Positions 1 through 7,442 of a stretch of 21,133 nt of DNA are shown in pieces. The notes beneath the pieces were generated by a model. It did no database searches. It saw only the letters and a list, made by a program, of their open reading frames with translations, and was not told where the DNA came from. The position numbers were made by a program, and so were the translations under genes. How positions within the stretch are numbered: position 1 is the first letter of the stretch; each line of letters starts with the position of its first letter. The stretch spans positions 1 to 21,133 of the forward strand of contig CALSCO010000550.1 in the NCBI GenBank assembly GCA_943704415.1, given 5' to 3'. The DNA comes from Parvularia atlantis (lineage: Eukaryota; Opisthokonta; Rotosphaerida).

Positions 1-42
1 CCCCCCCGGCGCGTCGCTTAATTGCGCCGCCCGCCCGCACAG

Positions 43-395
43 CCCGCCGCCCGTCCGACCGTCGACGACCTCCTGCGCCTCCTGCCCGTGCGCGTCTGCG
101 TGCGCGAGCGCAAGCTCAACCAACAGTGCGCGCCACGCGCGATTTAAGAGGTAACCACTGACGCTCTGCCGTGCGCGGCAGCTATGTCGCGCTCAAGAAG
201 AAGGAGGAACAGCTCAACGCGCGCGAGGCGCAGCTCGAGGCCCGCGAGCGCGAGCTGGCCGCGCGCGAGCTCGTCCTGCGTGACGGCGGAACGTCGCCGG
301 TCGGCCTCGCGCTGCGCCCAGGCGCCCAGCGCACGTCCGGCACCGGCAGCCCGACCGGGTCCGACGCCGGCTGGCCCTCACCGCTGGCTCTGTGA
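43..395 (+). CDS. C-terminal exons of a coiled-coil protein (5' end outside window)
   Basis: Two exons are supported: 43-125 and 182-395. Between them lies a 56-nt intron (126-181) with donor GTGCGC, an ACTGACG branch motif and acceptor GGCAG. The splice is phase 2 and the frame is continuous. The exon starting at 43 follows an ACAG acceptor at 39-42; the same frame has a stop at 19-21, so the preceding bases are intron. The peptide contains a short, strongly charged heptad-type helix (KKKEEQLNAREAQLEARERE) followed by a Gly/Ser/Pro-rich tail that stops at 393-395. Repeated E/R/A heptads of this type occur in many coiled-coil proteins, including the N-terminal part of SCAMPs, but too little is visible to assign a family. 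The gene converges on the PP2C gene, with 53 bp between the stop codons. Confidence 0.6.
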
Positions 396-448
396 GCGAT
401 GCGTGCGTGTGTGTGCATGTACAAAAGATCCTGCGCAGCCGCGAGCGA

Positions 449-1477
449 TCAGCGTCGGTCGGGCGAGTCCTCCGAGTCGACGACGACGGCGACGACGACG
501 GTGATGTCGTCGCGCTTGCCGCCCTCAAACATCATGCCCTGCTCGACCGCGCGCAGCTCGTACGGCGAGCGCCGGCGGCGGTCGCAGGAGGCGTCGTAGG
601 CCTCGTGCACGAGGCTCTTGGCGAGGGCGTCGAGGTCGAGCGGGAGCGACGTGGGCGAGGTGCTGGCCCAAGGGTAGATGTGCTTGCGCACAAGCTCAAG
701 GATCTCTTCGTCAAACAGGTTGTCGAAGAGGCCGTCGGTGCCGACGATGAGCAGGTCGTTGCGCGTGACGGTGAGGGTGCGGGCGATCACGTCGGTGACG
801 GTGTCGCGGCTGTGCGCGCCCAGCTGGTACGGGAAGTTGAATGCATGCACCTGCTCGACCGAGCGGAAGATGGGCGCGCCGTTGCGCACGAGCAGCGCGC
901 CGCAGTCGCCCAGCTGGGCTAGGCGGAGCGTGTCGTCCTGCACGGTCGCGACCAGCGCGGTGCTGCTGCCGAGGACGCTCGCGGTCTGCGCCGCGGCAAA
1001 CTCGAGCAGCTGCTGCGGCGTCTCGTTGGTGAAGAACTGGTTGGCGCGCTCGAGCTGCGCCGCCGCGTGGTGCATGAGCAGCCGCGCGTACAACTGCGAG
1101 TTGGCCTTGTCGCGCTCGTCCCACCCGCTCACGCCGTCGGCCACCCCGATCCCGTCCGCGCGCACGAAGAACGCGTCCGCGCCGAACCCGCCCGACTGCA
1201 GGTCCACCTCGGTCATGCCGGACGGCAGGCCCGCCGGCACGTGCCACGACATGGGCGACGACGGCAGTGGCGAAGGCAGAGGCGCCGCGCTGGCTGTCAC
1301 GGACGCGCGCTTCTCGACCGGCGCCGCGCGCCCCTCGGCCGCGGCGCGGAACTGGTACACGGGCGGGCGCAGCACCGTGCGCGGCCTGAACGTGTCAAAG
1401 TACTCGAAGATGTCGGGCGGGCGGTGCTCGTGGCGCAGGACGCGCGACGCCGCGGCGCGAAGGCTGCGCGCAGCCAT
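449..1477 (-). CDS. PP2C-family protein phosphatase, PPTC7-like
   Basis: An uninterrupted reading frame of 342 codons encodes a metal-dependent Ser/Thr phosphatase. PP2C landmarks appear in order: ADAFFVRADGIGVADGVSGW (first metal-binding Asp-Gly), GSSTALVATV, LGDCGALLV, GTDGLFDNLFDEEI and, near the C-terminus, KRDDITVVV. The ADGVSGW and FDNLFDEEI versions are typical of the PPTC7/Azr1 branch, which in animals and yeast acts on mitochondrial proteins. I chose the ATG at 1477 (MAARSLRAAASRVLRHEHR) because it gives an Arg/Ala-rich, acid-free amphipathic leader like a mitochondrial presequence; the frame is open to 1510 but has no ATG there. The mitochondrial location is inferred. The gene is intronless, unlike its intron-dense neighbours. 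It is transcribed away from the DnaJ gene across 125 bp. Confidence 0.9.
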   Translation of the reverse strand: MAARSLRAAASRVLRHEHRPPDIFEYFDTFRPRTVLRPPVYQFRAAAEGRAAPVEKRASVTASAAPLPSPLPSSPMSWHVPAGLPSGMTEVDLQSGGFGADAFFVRADGIGVADGVSGWDERDKANSQLYARLLMHHAAAQLERANQFFTNETPQQLLEFAAAQTASVLGSSTALVATVQDDTLRLAQLGDCGALLVRNGAPIFRSVEQVHAFNFPYQLGAHSRDTVTDVIARTLTVTRNDLLIVGTDGLFDNLFDEEILELVRKHIYPWASTSPTSLPLDLDALAKSLVHEAYDASCDRRRRSPYELRAVEQGMMFEGGKRDDITVVVAVVVDSEDSPDRR

Positions 1478-1602
1478 ACATATATGCTGCCGTTGGAGGT
1501 TAATAGACAACTTCGCCTGTACTCGAGCGTGTCACAAACGCTGAGCGTGCAGCGGGGGCGAGGCGCGGCGGAGGCAGAGCAGAAGGGTAGACAGGAGCAC
1601 GG
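1478..1602. promoter_or_regulatory. divergent promoter region, PP2C / DnaJ
   Basis: These 125 bp separate two divergent ATGs, so both promoters must lie here or overlap the genes. The PP2C side holds a short A/T island, CATATATG at about 1478-1485, and TTAATAG around 1500-1506. The rest is GC-rich without a recognisable element. I saw no heat-shock element here, although one of the genes is a DnaJ. Confidence 0.45.
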
Positions 1603-2628
1603 ATGGCCGGGCCACGCGCAAACTACTACGAGGTGCGCGGTGGTCGCACGTGCGGGCGGGCAGCCTGAGCGCGGCGCGCGGTGTCTGACACCGTGACGCG
1701 ACGGCGCGCTCGCGGTGTGTGACATGTTGCCCATCTGGCGCGCCTGCTGGCTGAAAGGTGCTCGGCATCGAGCGCGATGCGAGCCCGACCGAGGTCAAGG
1801 AGGCGTACCGCCGCCTGGCCAAGCAGCTGCACCCGGACAAGAACGGCGGCACGAACGAGGCCAAGGAGCGGTTTCAGCTGCTGAACGACTCGGAGGGTGC
1901 CGCTTCTCACGCTGCCGCAGCCGTAAACACTGGGTCCCGTGGGCTGACCGCGCACGGCGCGCAGCGTACACGGTCATCAGTGACAACACGAAGCGCGCGC
2001 GCTACGATGGCTGCCTGGACGCTGGCGTGGACTACGATGAGCACGGTGTTGCGCGTGCTCGCGTTCAGTCTGGGTTGCGATGCCGTCAGCTGAGTTGCGC
2101 CCGCCGCGTCGCAGCCCGGCGGCAACCCGTTTGCCCCGTTCGGCGCGGGCGCGGGCGCAGACGGCGCGCCGATGCCCGAGATCTTCGAGGAGCTCTTCAA
2201 GGGATTTTTCGGCGCGGCACAGGCCGACTTCCAGCGCGAGCGTGCGTGCGACCCGACGCCATCGCGACCGTGGACCACGCAGCGTGCTGAGCGCATCGCC
2301 GCGCCCGCCAGCGTTCAGCGCCGCCTACCGCAATGGCCACGCGCCTTCGGACCACGACTACCACAACCGCCACGTCCCGCTCGTGCCCGTCCGCCTCGTC
2401 GCGTCGTACACGCTCGAGGAGGTGGCGCAGGGCGCGACGAAGCGGGTGTGTGCGCGCGCGCGAAGCGCACGACGGCAGGTCGCTCACGCACGCTCGCGGC
2501 GCCGGCAGCTGCACTTCCAGCGCAACATCCCGTGCGATGGGTGCCGCGGCACCGGCGCGGCGTCACGGTCGCAAGCGGACGTGGACATGTGCAAGGCGTG
2601 CAAGGCGCGCACTCTGGGCACTGGCATG
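1603..2628 (+). CDS. type I DnaJ (HSP40) co-chaperone, 3'-truncated
   Basis: Exons 1603-1632, 1758-1896, 1965-2047, 2115-2241, 2312-2445 and 2509-about 2628 join in one frame. The protein begins MAGPRANYYE/VLGIERDAS and carries a full J domain (residues about 8-75) with the Hsp70-stimulating HPD motif in KQLHPDKNGG and the closing RARYDG. A linker with a MPEIFEELFKGFFG segment follows. Next comes the client-binding strand region (VPVRLVASYTLEEVAQGATK), and then the first zinc-finger unit, CDGCRGTG, and a second Cys pair, CKACK. After that DnaJ similarity stops: the remaining zinc-finger units, C-terminal domain II and stop codon are absent. The DNA instead reads as a YbjN-like gene on the other strand. 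Family members are about 350-420 residues; about 205 are present. Introns are 63-125 nt. The third intron needs a GTTGCG donor at 2048 to hold the frame. The gene is real, but its 3' end is missing or displaced. Confidence 0.85.
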
Positions 2629-2666
2629 TGCATGCGCCGCAACTGCGGCCTGACACGCTGCTGCGC

Positions 2667-3077
2667 GCCGTCGCCAAAGGCCTGGGCCGCGCGGAAGCGC
2701 AGCTCGCCGTCGTTGCAGTCGACTTCGTACGTGCCGATGCGTAGCTTGTAGTTGACGCGCGTGACGAACTCGATGGCCATCGCAACCTGGCCTATCGGCA
2801 CCTTGCCGTCGTACTTGGCGTAAAGCACGGCGATTTTCTGGTCCGTAACGACCTTCATCCGGAACTCGACGCGGAGGCTGGGTGCCAGTGCGGGCGCGTG
2901 TCACACACCGACTCGGACCTCAGGCTGCCAGTCAGGTGGGTCGCGCAGCCTGAGTGCGCACCCGTCGTTCGCGGTCATGAAGAAGTGGTAGACGGTGTCG
3001 TTGCCCTCGCTCTTGCGCTCGAAGCGCAGGCCGCGGCCCGTGAGCTCCTGGTTGAGCGCGGCGTCGACCTGGGCCAT
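2667..3077 (-). CDS. YbjN-domain protein, 3'-truncated
   Basis: The ATG at 3077 opens MAQVDAALNQELTGRGLRF. An 84-nt intron (2878-2961, donor GTGCGC, acceptor CCCAG) joins in phase 2 to an exon reading LRVEFRMKVVTDQ. The block from about residue 58 on, with EFVTRVNYKLRIGTYEVDCN followed by DGELRFRA, matches the core of the YbjN family (type-III-secretion-chaperone-like fold; known from bacteria, cyanobacteria and plants), where the usual form is FLTRxNYGLxIGNFELDxxDGEIRY. The family's C-terminal helix, roughly 40 residues usually ending near a MDRY motif, is missing. Past 2667 the strand turns into the antisense of the DnaJ zinc finger. The gene is transcribed divergently from the MLKL-like gene, 62 bp away. 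YbjN proteins have no settled biochemical role. Confidence 0.72.
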
Positions 3078-3139
3078 GATCGTGTGACACCAAACACGAA
3101 CATTCCAGAAGGTCGCCCACTTCCGAGTCGGCCCTCGTC
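3078..3139. promoter_or_regulatory. 62-bp divergent promoter with a perfect heat-shock element
   Basis: Only 62 bp separate the YbjN-like ATG (3077, minus) from the MLKL-like ATG (3140, plus). At 3098-3110 the plus strand reads GAACATTCCAGAA, which fits GAAnnTTCnnGAA: three inverted 5-bp units, the minimal strong binding site for an HSF trimer. It lies about 30 bp from the plus ATG and about 20 bp from the minus ATG. There is no TATA box. Heat-shock control of one or both genes is inferred from this site alone. Confidence 0.6.
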
Positions 3140-6100
3140 ATGGACACGGCCGGCGCCGCCCTGGCCGTGGCCAGGGTCGTGCTGGGCAAGATCCGCGAGC
3201 TGCGCAAGTGCAATGAGAACTGCAAGAAGCTGGCGGTGCAGGCCGAGACGTGCGTGCCGATCCTCGAGCACCTCAGCACGAGCATCACGCCCGAGCAGCT
3301 CGCGGACGACCAGCTCGCGAGAGCGCTCGACATGACAAACGAGGCGCTCGAGGACGCGCAGAGCTACGTCGAGGACGTGCTCAAGCAGGAAGGCGACTTG
3401 TGGCACCCGTTCCTCTGGGCCACGTTCCACGCGAAGCAGATGCTCATGGGCCGCAACGCGTTCCTTGAGACGTCGTGGAAAATGGAGGTGGGCCTCAGCA
3501 TGCTGAACTTGGCCGTCTCGTCGGCGACCTACACGCACGTTGTAAGACTGTGGGACCGCCAGTTGGACCGCGACCGCGAGGACGCCGAGTTCGAGCAGGC
3601 GCGGCTGCGCATCATGCAGGAGCGTGACGTCAGACAGGCCGAGCGCGACAAGGCCCTGTTCGACGAGCTGCAGCGGCTGCGCAACATCATCCAGGCCAAC
3701 AACGCCCTTGGTCAGATGCCCACCGCGCCCGCCCGCCCGGCGCCACAGCAGCAGGTGCGGCGGCGCGCGCGCGCCCCGCCACCCGCCATCCGTGCTCACG
3801 TGCTCGCTCACTCGCCGCGCGCAGCGCTACTCGTCGGGTGGCAGCGCTGCCCAGGCGAACCAACAAAACATCGGCAAGTGTGGCTGGGACAACAGCTACA
3901 TGCGCGAGATCGGCAAGGCGCTTGAGATTGATCTGGGGCCGGCCGTGCTCGACGACGACCTGAACGCACTCTCGCTCGCCGACGCGGTGAGCCTGCGCAC
4001 GCTGTGCGCGCCGAGCCATCTGGCTGACGCTGCCCCTGTCGCCGCGCACAGTTTGACAATGTGGAGGAGTTTGGCAAGCCCACGCCGCGGTACCTGCCCG
4101 ACCTCAAGGTCACGGGCTGGTCGTGCGACGGCTGCCTGCGCGACGGCGAGGTCGTTCGCTTCCGGTGCGACGAGTGCGTCGACTTTAACCTGTGCGGTGT
4201 GTGCTACAACGTCAACATGCAACCGCTCGCCCACTCGATCTTCCACGCCATGTCGTGGAACGTGGACAAGACCGCGGGCGAGGTGCGCTCGGAAGGGAGG
4301 GTTGGTCGCACTTGAGAGAGGGCTGACGACTTGCGCAGGCCGAGAGCATCAGGCTGTTTATGGACAAGGGCCGGCACACGCTGGCCGCACTCAACGCGCT
4401 GCAGGACGCGCTCAAGCACATCGGCGGCCCGATCACGCCCGCGTCGTTCAGCCAGACCAGCCATCGGCTGCGCACGCAGAGCCTGGTGCGTGCGCGCGCA
4501 GCCGGCCCACGGCGACACTGATGCGCATCGCGCGCGTGCACAGCAAAAGCGCCCATCGGTGTACAACTACCCGAGCTTTGTCTTGAGATTGCTCAACAAC
4601 AAGACCAAGCTGCGGATCCAGCAGGCCGAGCACGTGATGCTCTTGGGCGCGAACGACGTCTGGGGCTGGCTCTCGACCATGGACTTCTCCAACGGCGAGG
4701 TCGGCCAGCCGCTGATCATGCACGCGTTCGATCCGGCCCTGATCCCGACCGGCACGACCGTCGCCGAGCTCAACGCGGCGCTGACGGTCCTGCCCCAGCC
4801 CAACCCGCGCATGATCTCGCATCGCAGCCTGCACAAGATCGACGTGTTTGAGGCCGACATCAAGAAGACCACGCCGCTCGTCGTCGTCGTCTCGCCCGAC
4901 CTCATCGTCGGCACGCTCGGCGGCCTCGTCCCGCCGCACAAGCTACCCGAGAACATGGCCGTGCCCGTGCTGCTGCAGGTGGCCGACGCGCTCAAGTTTG
5001 CCCACCGCACGGGCTGCGTCCACGGCCAGCTCTCGCCGCACAACATCTTCCTGCGCCACGTCCCGCCCGTCTCCAAGGCGCTCGCGACCAAAGACGTTGT
5101 GCTCACGTCCGTTTGCGTCAGCTACTTCCACCTGGCCCTGCCCGCGGCCAAGATGGCGCCGATCCGCGAGGCGCCCGAGATGCGCTCGGGCGCGCTCACA
5201 CCCGCCACGGACGTGTACCTCTGGGCGGCCCTCGCCGTGTCGCTCCTGCCAAAGACCTACTCGGCCGAGCTGGCCGAGCTGATCGAGCTGTGCCTGCGCG
5301 AGAACCCGCACGACCGGCCCGCTGACGGCACCGAGCTGGTCAGCCGCCTGTGCACCCTCTCCATCGTTAAGCCGCTTCTCAAGGCCGTGGGCGGCGCGCT
5401 CAGCCTGTGGATGCTAAGCGACGGCTGGTTTGCTGCCCCGCCGACCGTCGAGCTGCGCCCGATGAACCGCTCAGAGATGCGCTTCTCCTCCGTCGCCGAG
5501 GCCGTGGCTTACGGCACAAACGACTTTCTCGAGCCGGTCGACTCGGTCTCGCGCCACGTGCTCAGCTCGAAGAATACGCAGCTGTGCGCGCGCCTGCGAG
5601 CGATCAGCGCCAACCGCTTCGCCGCGCGCGACATCCGCTTCACGGCCGCCGCCATCCTCACCGAGCCGTTTGAGCACCGCTCAGGGTACCTCAAGGCGAT
5701 CATCCACGTGGCGGCGCTGCCGCTCGACTTTTTCAAACAGAAGAACGCGGCCAATTACAACAAGGACGATCTCATGCAGTTCATCGCCAACGCCGTCTGC
5801 ACCGCGTGCATGACTGCATCCAACCAGCGCTTCCGCTCGCTCGACCTGTTTGTGCGCGAGCGACCGCAATATCCTGACCGTCGCCGAGGTCGTCGCGGCC
5901 AACATGCAGGGCATGCAGTACTTCCTGCTCCAGCGCGACGTGCGCTCGCGCCTGGACCTGATCCTGTTTGAGGTCTACTCGAGCGCCGAGAGCGTGCGCG
6001 ACACCTACATGACCGAGATCAACCGCCAGAAGGAGTTTGTCAGGCACGACCTGCGCGCCACGACCGACATCGCCGCCGGCGACGGCCCCATCACCGTCTT

Positions 6101-6584
6101 CGTCAGCAGCAGCGGCACGGCCAGCAGCAACTCGGGCAAGCGCCTCGTGGCCACCGCCGGGCGCAAGATCACCGACGGCGTCGTCGGCACCACCGTGGTC
6201 GAGAACCGGTTCCTGCTCGCGATCGACAGCGTCCAGATCGGCACTGCCCCGGGCCACGTCGAGCCGCTCAAGCGCTTCAGCGCCACACGCACGGCCGTGC
6301 TCGAGGCCCTCAATGGCAAGTCGTCGACGCTCGAGATCTGCCTCGGCGTGGCCACGCCGCGCTGGCAGCGCACCTTTGTCGACACGGCCGCGGTCGTGCG
6401 CTCGGTCGCGGCCGCGGTCACGAGCCTGTGGCCACGGATCGTCGCGCGCCCGCTCAAGATCGTGCTGCTCCTGGCCAAACCGGAGGAGCATGTCGAGTTT
6501 GGCGACGAGGGGCACGTGACCGTGCGCAGCAGCGCGGACGTGATCGACCTGTTCCGCTTCTGCGTGCCCCACCACCAGGCGTGA
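3140..6584 (+). CDS. MLKL-like four-helix-bundle / ZZ zinc finger / pseudokinase protein
   Basis: Six exons (3140-3754, 3825-3986, 4052-4282, 4339-4485, 4544-5851, 5910-6584) give about 1045 residues. Residues 1-150 form a helical bundle of the MLKL N-terminal/HeLo type, with KCNENCKKLAVQAETCVPIL and a hydrophobic helix after KMEVGLSMLNLAVSS. A long charged helix (about 155-190) sits where MLKL has its brace. Residues 284-324 are a complete ZZ finger: C284-x2-C287, C298-x2-C301, C307-x2-C310, H320-x3-H324. Residues about 395-650 are a kinase fold without catalytic residues: HGQLSPHN (545-552) replaces HRD, no DFG is found and no beta-3 Lys is evident, but APE (595-597), DVYLW (608-612) and a C-terminal HDRP remain. 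Residues about 690-1045 match nothing I know. MLKL itself is a pseudokinase with HGK in place of HRD. A signalling or membrane-acting role is inferred. The last intron (5852-5909) restores the frame; a 37-nt version ending GAG at 5888 is also possible. Confidence 0.82.
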
Positions 6585-6698
6585 GCTCCCCTGTGTGGCG
6601 TGCATCGTTGTGTCTTTTTGCTTGCGTTCTTGTCCTTCACTGGACGGCACCCAAAGACAAAACGCGTTTCGAGCACAACACCCCTCAGCCTCGGCCGA
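6585..6698. other. convergent intergenic spacer
   Basis: These 114 bp lie between the stop of the MLKL-like gene and the stop of the kinase fragment on the other strand. They are less GC-rich than the surroundings and include TCTTTTTGCTT and AAAGACAAAACG. They probably hold overlapping 3' UTRs. I see no canonical AATAAA. Confidence 0.4.
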
Positions 6699-7207
6699 TC
6701 AGTTATTGGAGAAGCGCGGGTCAAGCAGCACGACGTCGACGATCTCGGGCAGGCGGTCGCGCAGCGTGAGGAAGGTCGGACGGCGGGCCGGGTCGTGCTG
6801 CCAGCAGTTTTGCATGACGTCTGCCAGCTGCTCGGGCGGAAGGGCGGCTGCGGGCACCGCGATGTCAGCAAGGTCGTGTGTGGGCGCGACAACGTCGCGG
6901 CACCTGCAGCGTGCCGTCGCGGACGAGCGACGGCAGCATTTTGAAGTTCATTTTGCGGTCGCTGTACGGCATCGACTTGATCCAGACCTCCCACATGGTG
7001 ATGCCGTAGCTGAACACGTCGGAAGGGAACGTGACGTCCTGACCCATCAGCGCCTGCGCCACACGCGCGTCCATCAGCGGCAAGCGCGCGAGCATCGCCA
7101 CGTGCACCTCGGGCGAGGCGTAGAGCTCCGTAACGCCCTCGACCTGGTGCCGATCGTGACGGCGAGGCCAACGTCGCCAATCTTGACCGCTTCGTGTTCA
7201 TCGGCAT
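6699..7207 (-). pseudogene. 3' fragment of a TKL-like protein kinase
   Basis: The last exon (6699-6847) encodes LPPEQLADVMQNCWQHDPAR followed by RPTF, which is kinase subdomain XI, and ends SNN-stop. A 46-nt intron (6848-6893, CTGAC branch, GCAG acceptor) joins it in phase 1 to an exon reading DVFSYGITMWEVWIKSMPYS, the helix-F region, with an SPE at the end of the activation segment. Further 5', LDADEHEAVKIGDVGLAV fits the strand before DFG plus a DVG variant, at the right distance from SPE, but it is one base out of frame with SPE near 7146-7150. No catalytic loop, no N-lobe and no start exist, and there is no room for them before the ABCB gene. On the plus strand the same bases become a VWA domain. 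I read this as a truncated gene copy; a sequencing or assembly error is the alternative. Confidence 0.65.
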
Positions 7208-7379
7208 CCAGCTCAACGGTACGGGCGAATCGGCTCTCAAGCGCCTGGCCGCGTCCGGCGGCGACGCGGCCGCGTTCTACAACTCGCGCGACATGGACCT
7301 GTCGGAGATCTTTGACCGCATCGCCGTCAGCCTCCAGGTCCAGACCACCATGGGCCACGTGCAAGCCACGCGCCGCTGA
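7158..7379 (+). pseudogene. 3' fragment of a von Willebrand factor A (VWA) domain protein
   Basis: The open frame ending at the TGA at 7377-7379 reads RFVFIGIQLNGTGESALKRL, a GGDAAAFYNSRD stretch and MDLSEIFDRIAVSL. This is the classic end of a VWA fold: a buried beta strand (FVFIGI), a short helix, a glycine-rich turn with a Tyr/Asn pair, then the last amphipathic helix. DGEAN at 7158 resembles the DGxAN after beta-4 of VWA domains, but it lies closer to FVFIGI than usual and overlaps the antisense kinase motif, so the true left limit lies between about 7158 and 7215. No MIDAS DxSxS and no 5' exon precede it. It is truncated at its 5' side and ends 63 bp before the converging ABCB stop. Confidence 0.55.
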
Positions 7380-7442
7380 GTGAGCCTGTCCAACTTGAAG
7401 TGCCCGTGTGCTCCGTTGTTTGTCTGTTCGGACCAGTGATAC

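Noticed and set aside
392-1696. Long plus-strand ORFs opposite the PP2C gene
   Set aside because: They are Arg/Ala/Ser-rich shadows of GC-rich antisense coding sequence; the minus strand carries all PP2C motifs.
5840-5912. Frameshift splitting the MLKL-like gene into two genes
   Set aside because: A GTGCGC donor at 5852, a CCTGACC branch motif and a CATGCAG acceptor at 5909 give a 58-nt intron that restores the frame, like every other intron here.
2605-7215. Simple inversion of the block between the two joints
   Set aside because: Flipping the block would join DnaJ to the kinase tail and YbjN to the VWA tail; neither makes a known protein.
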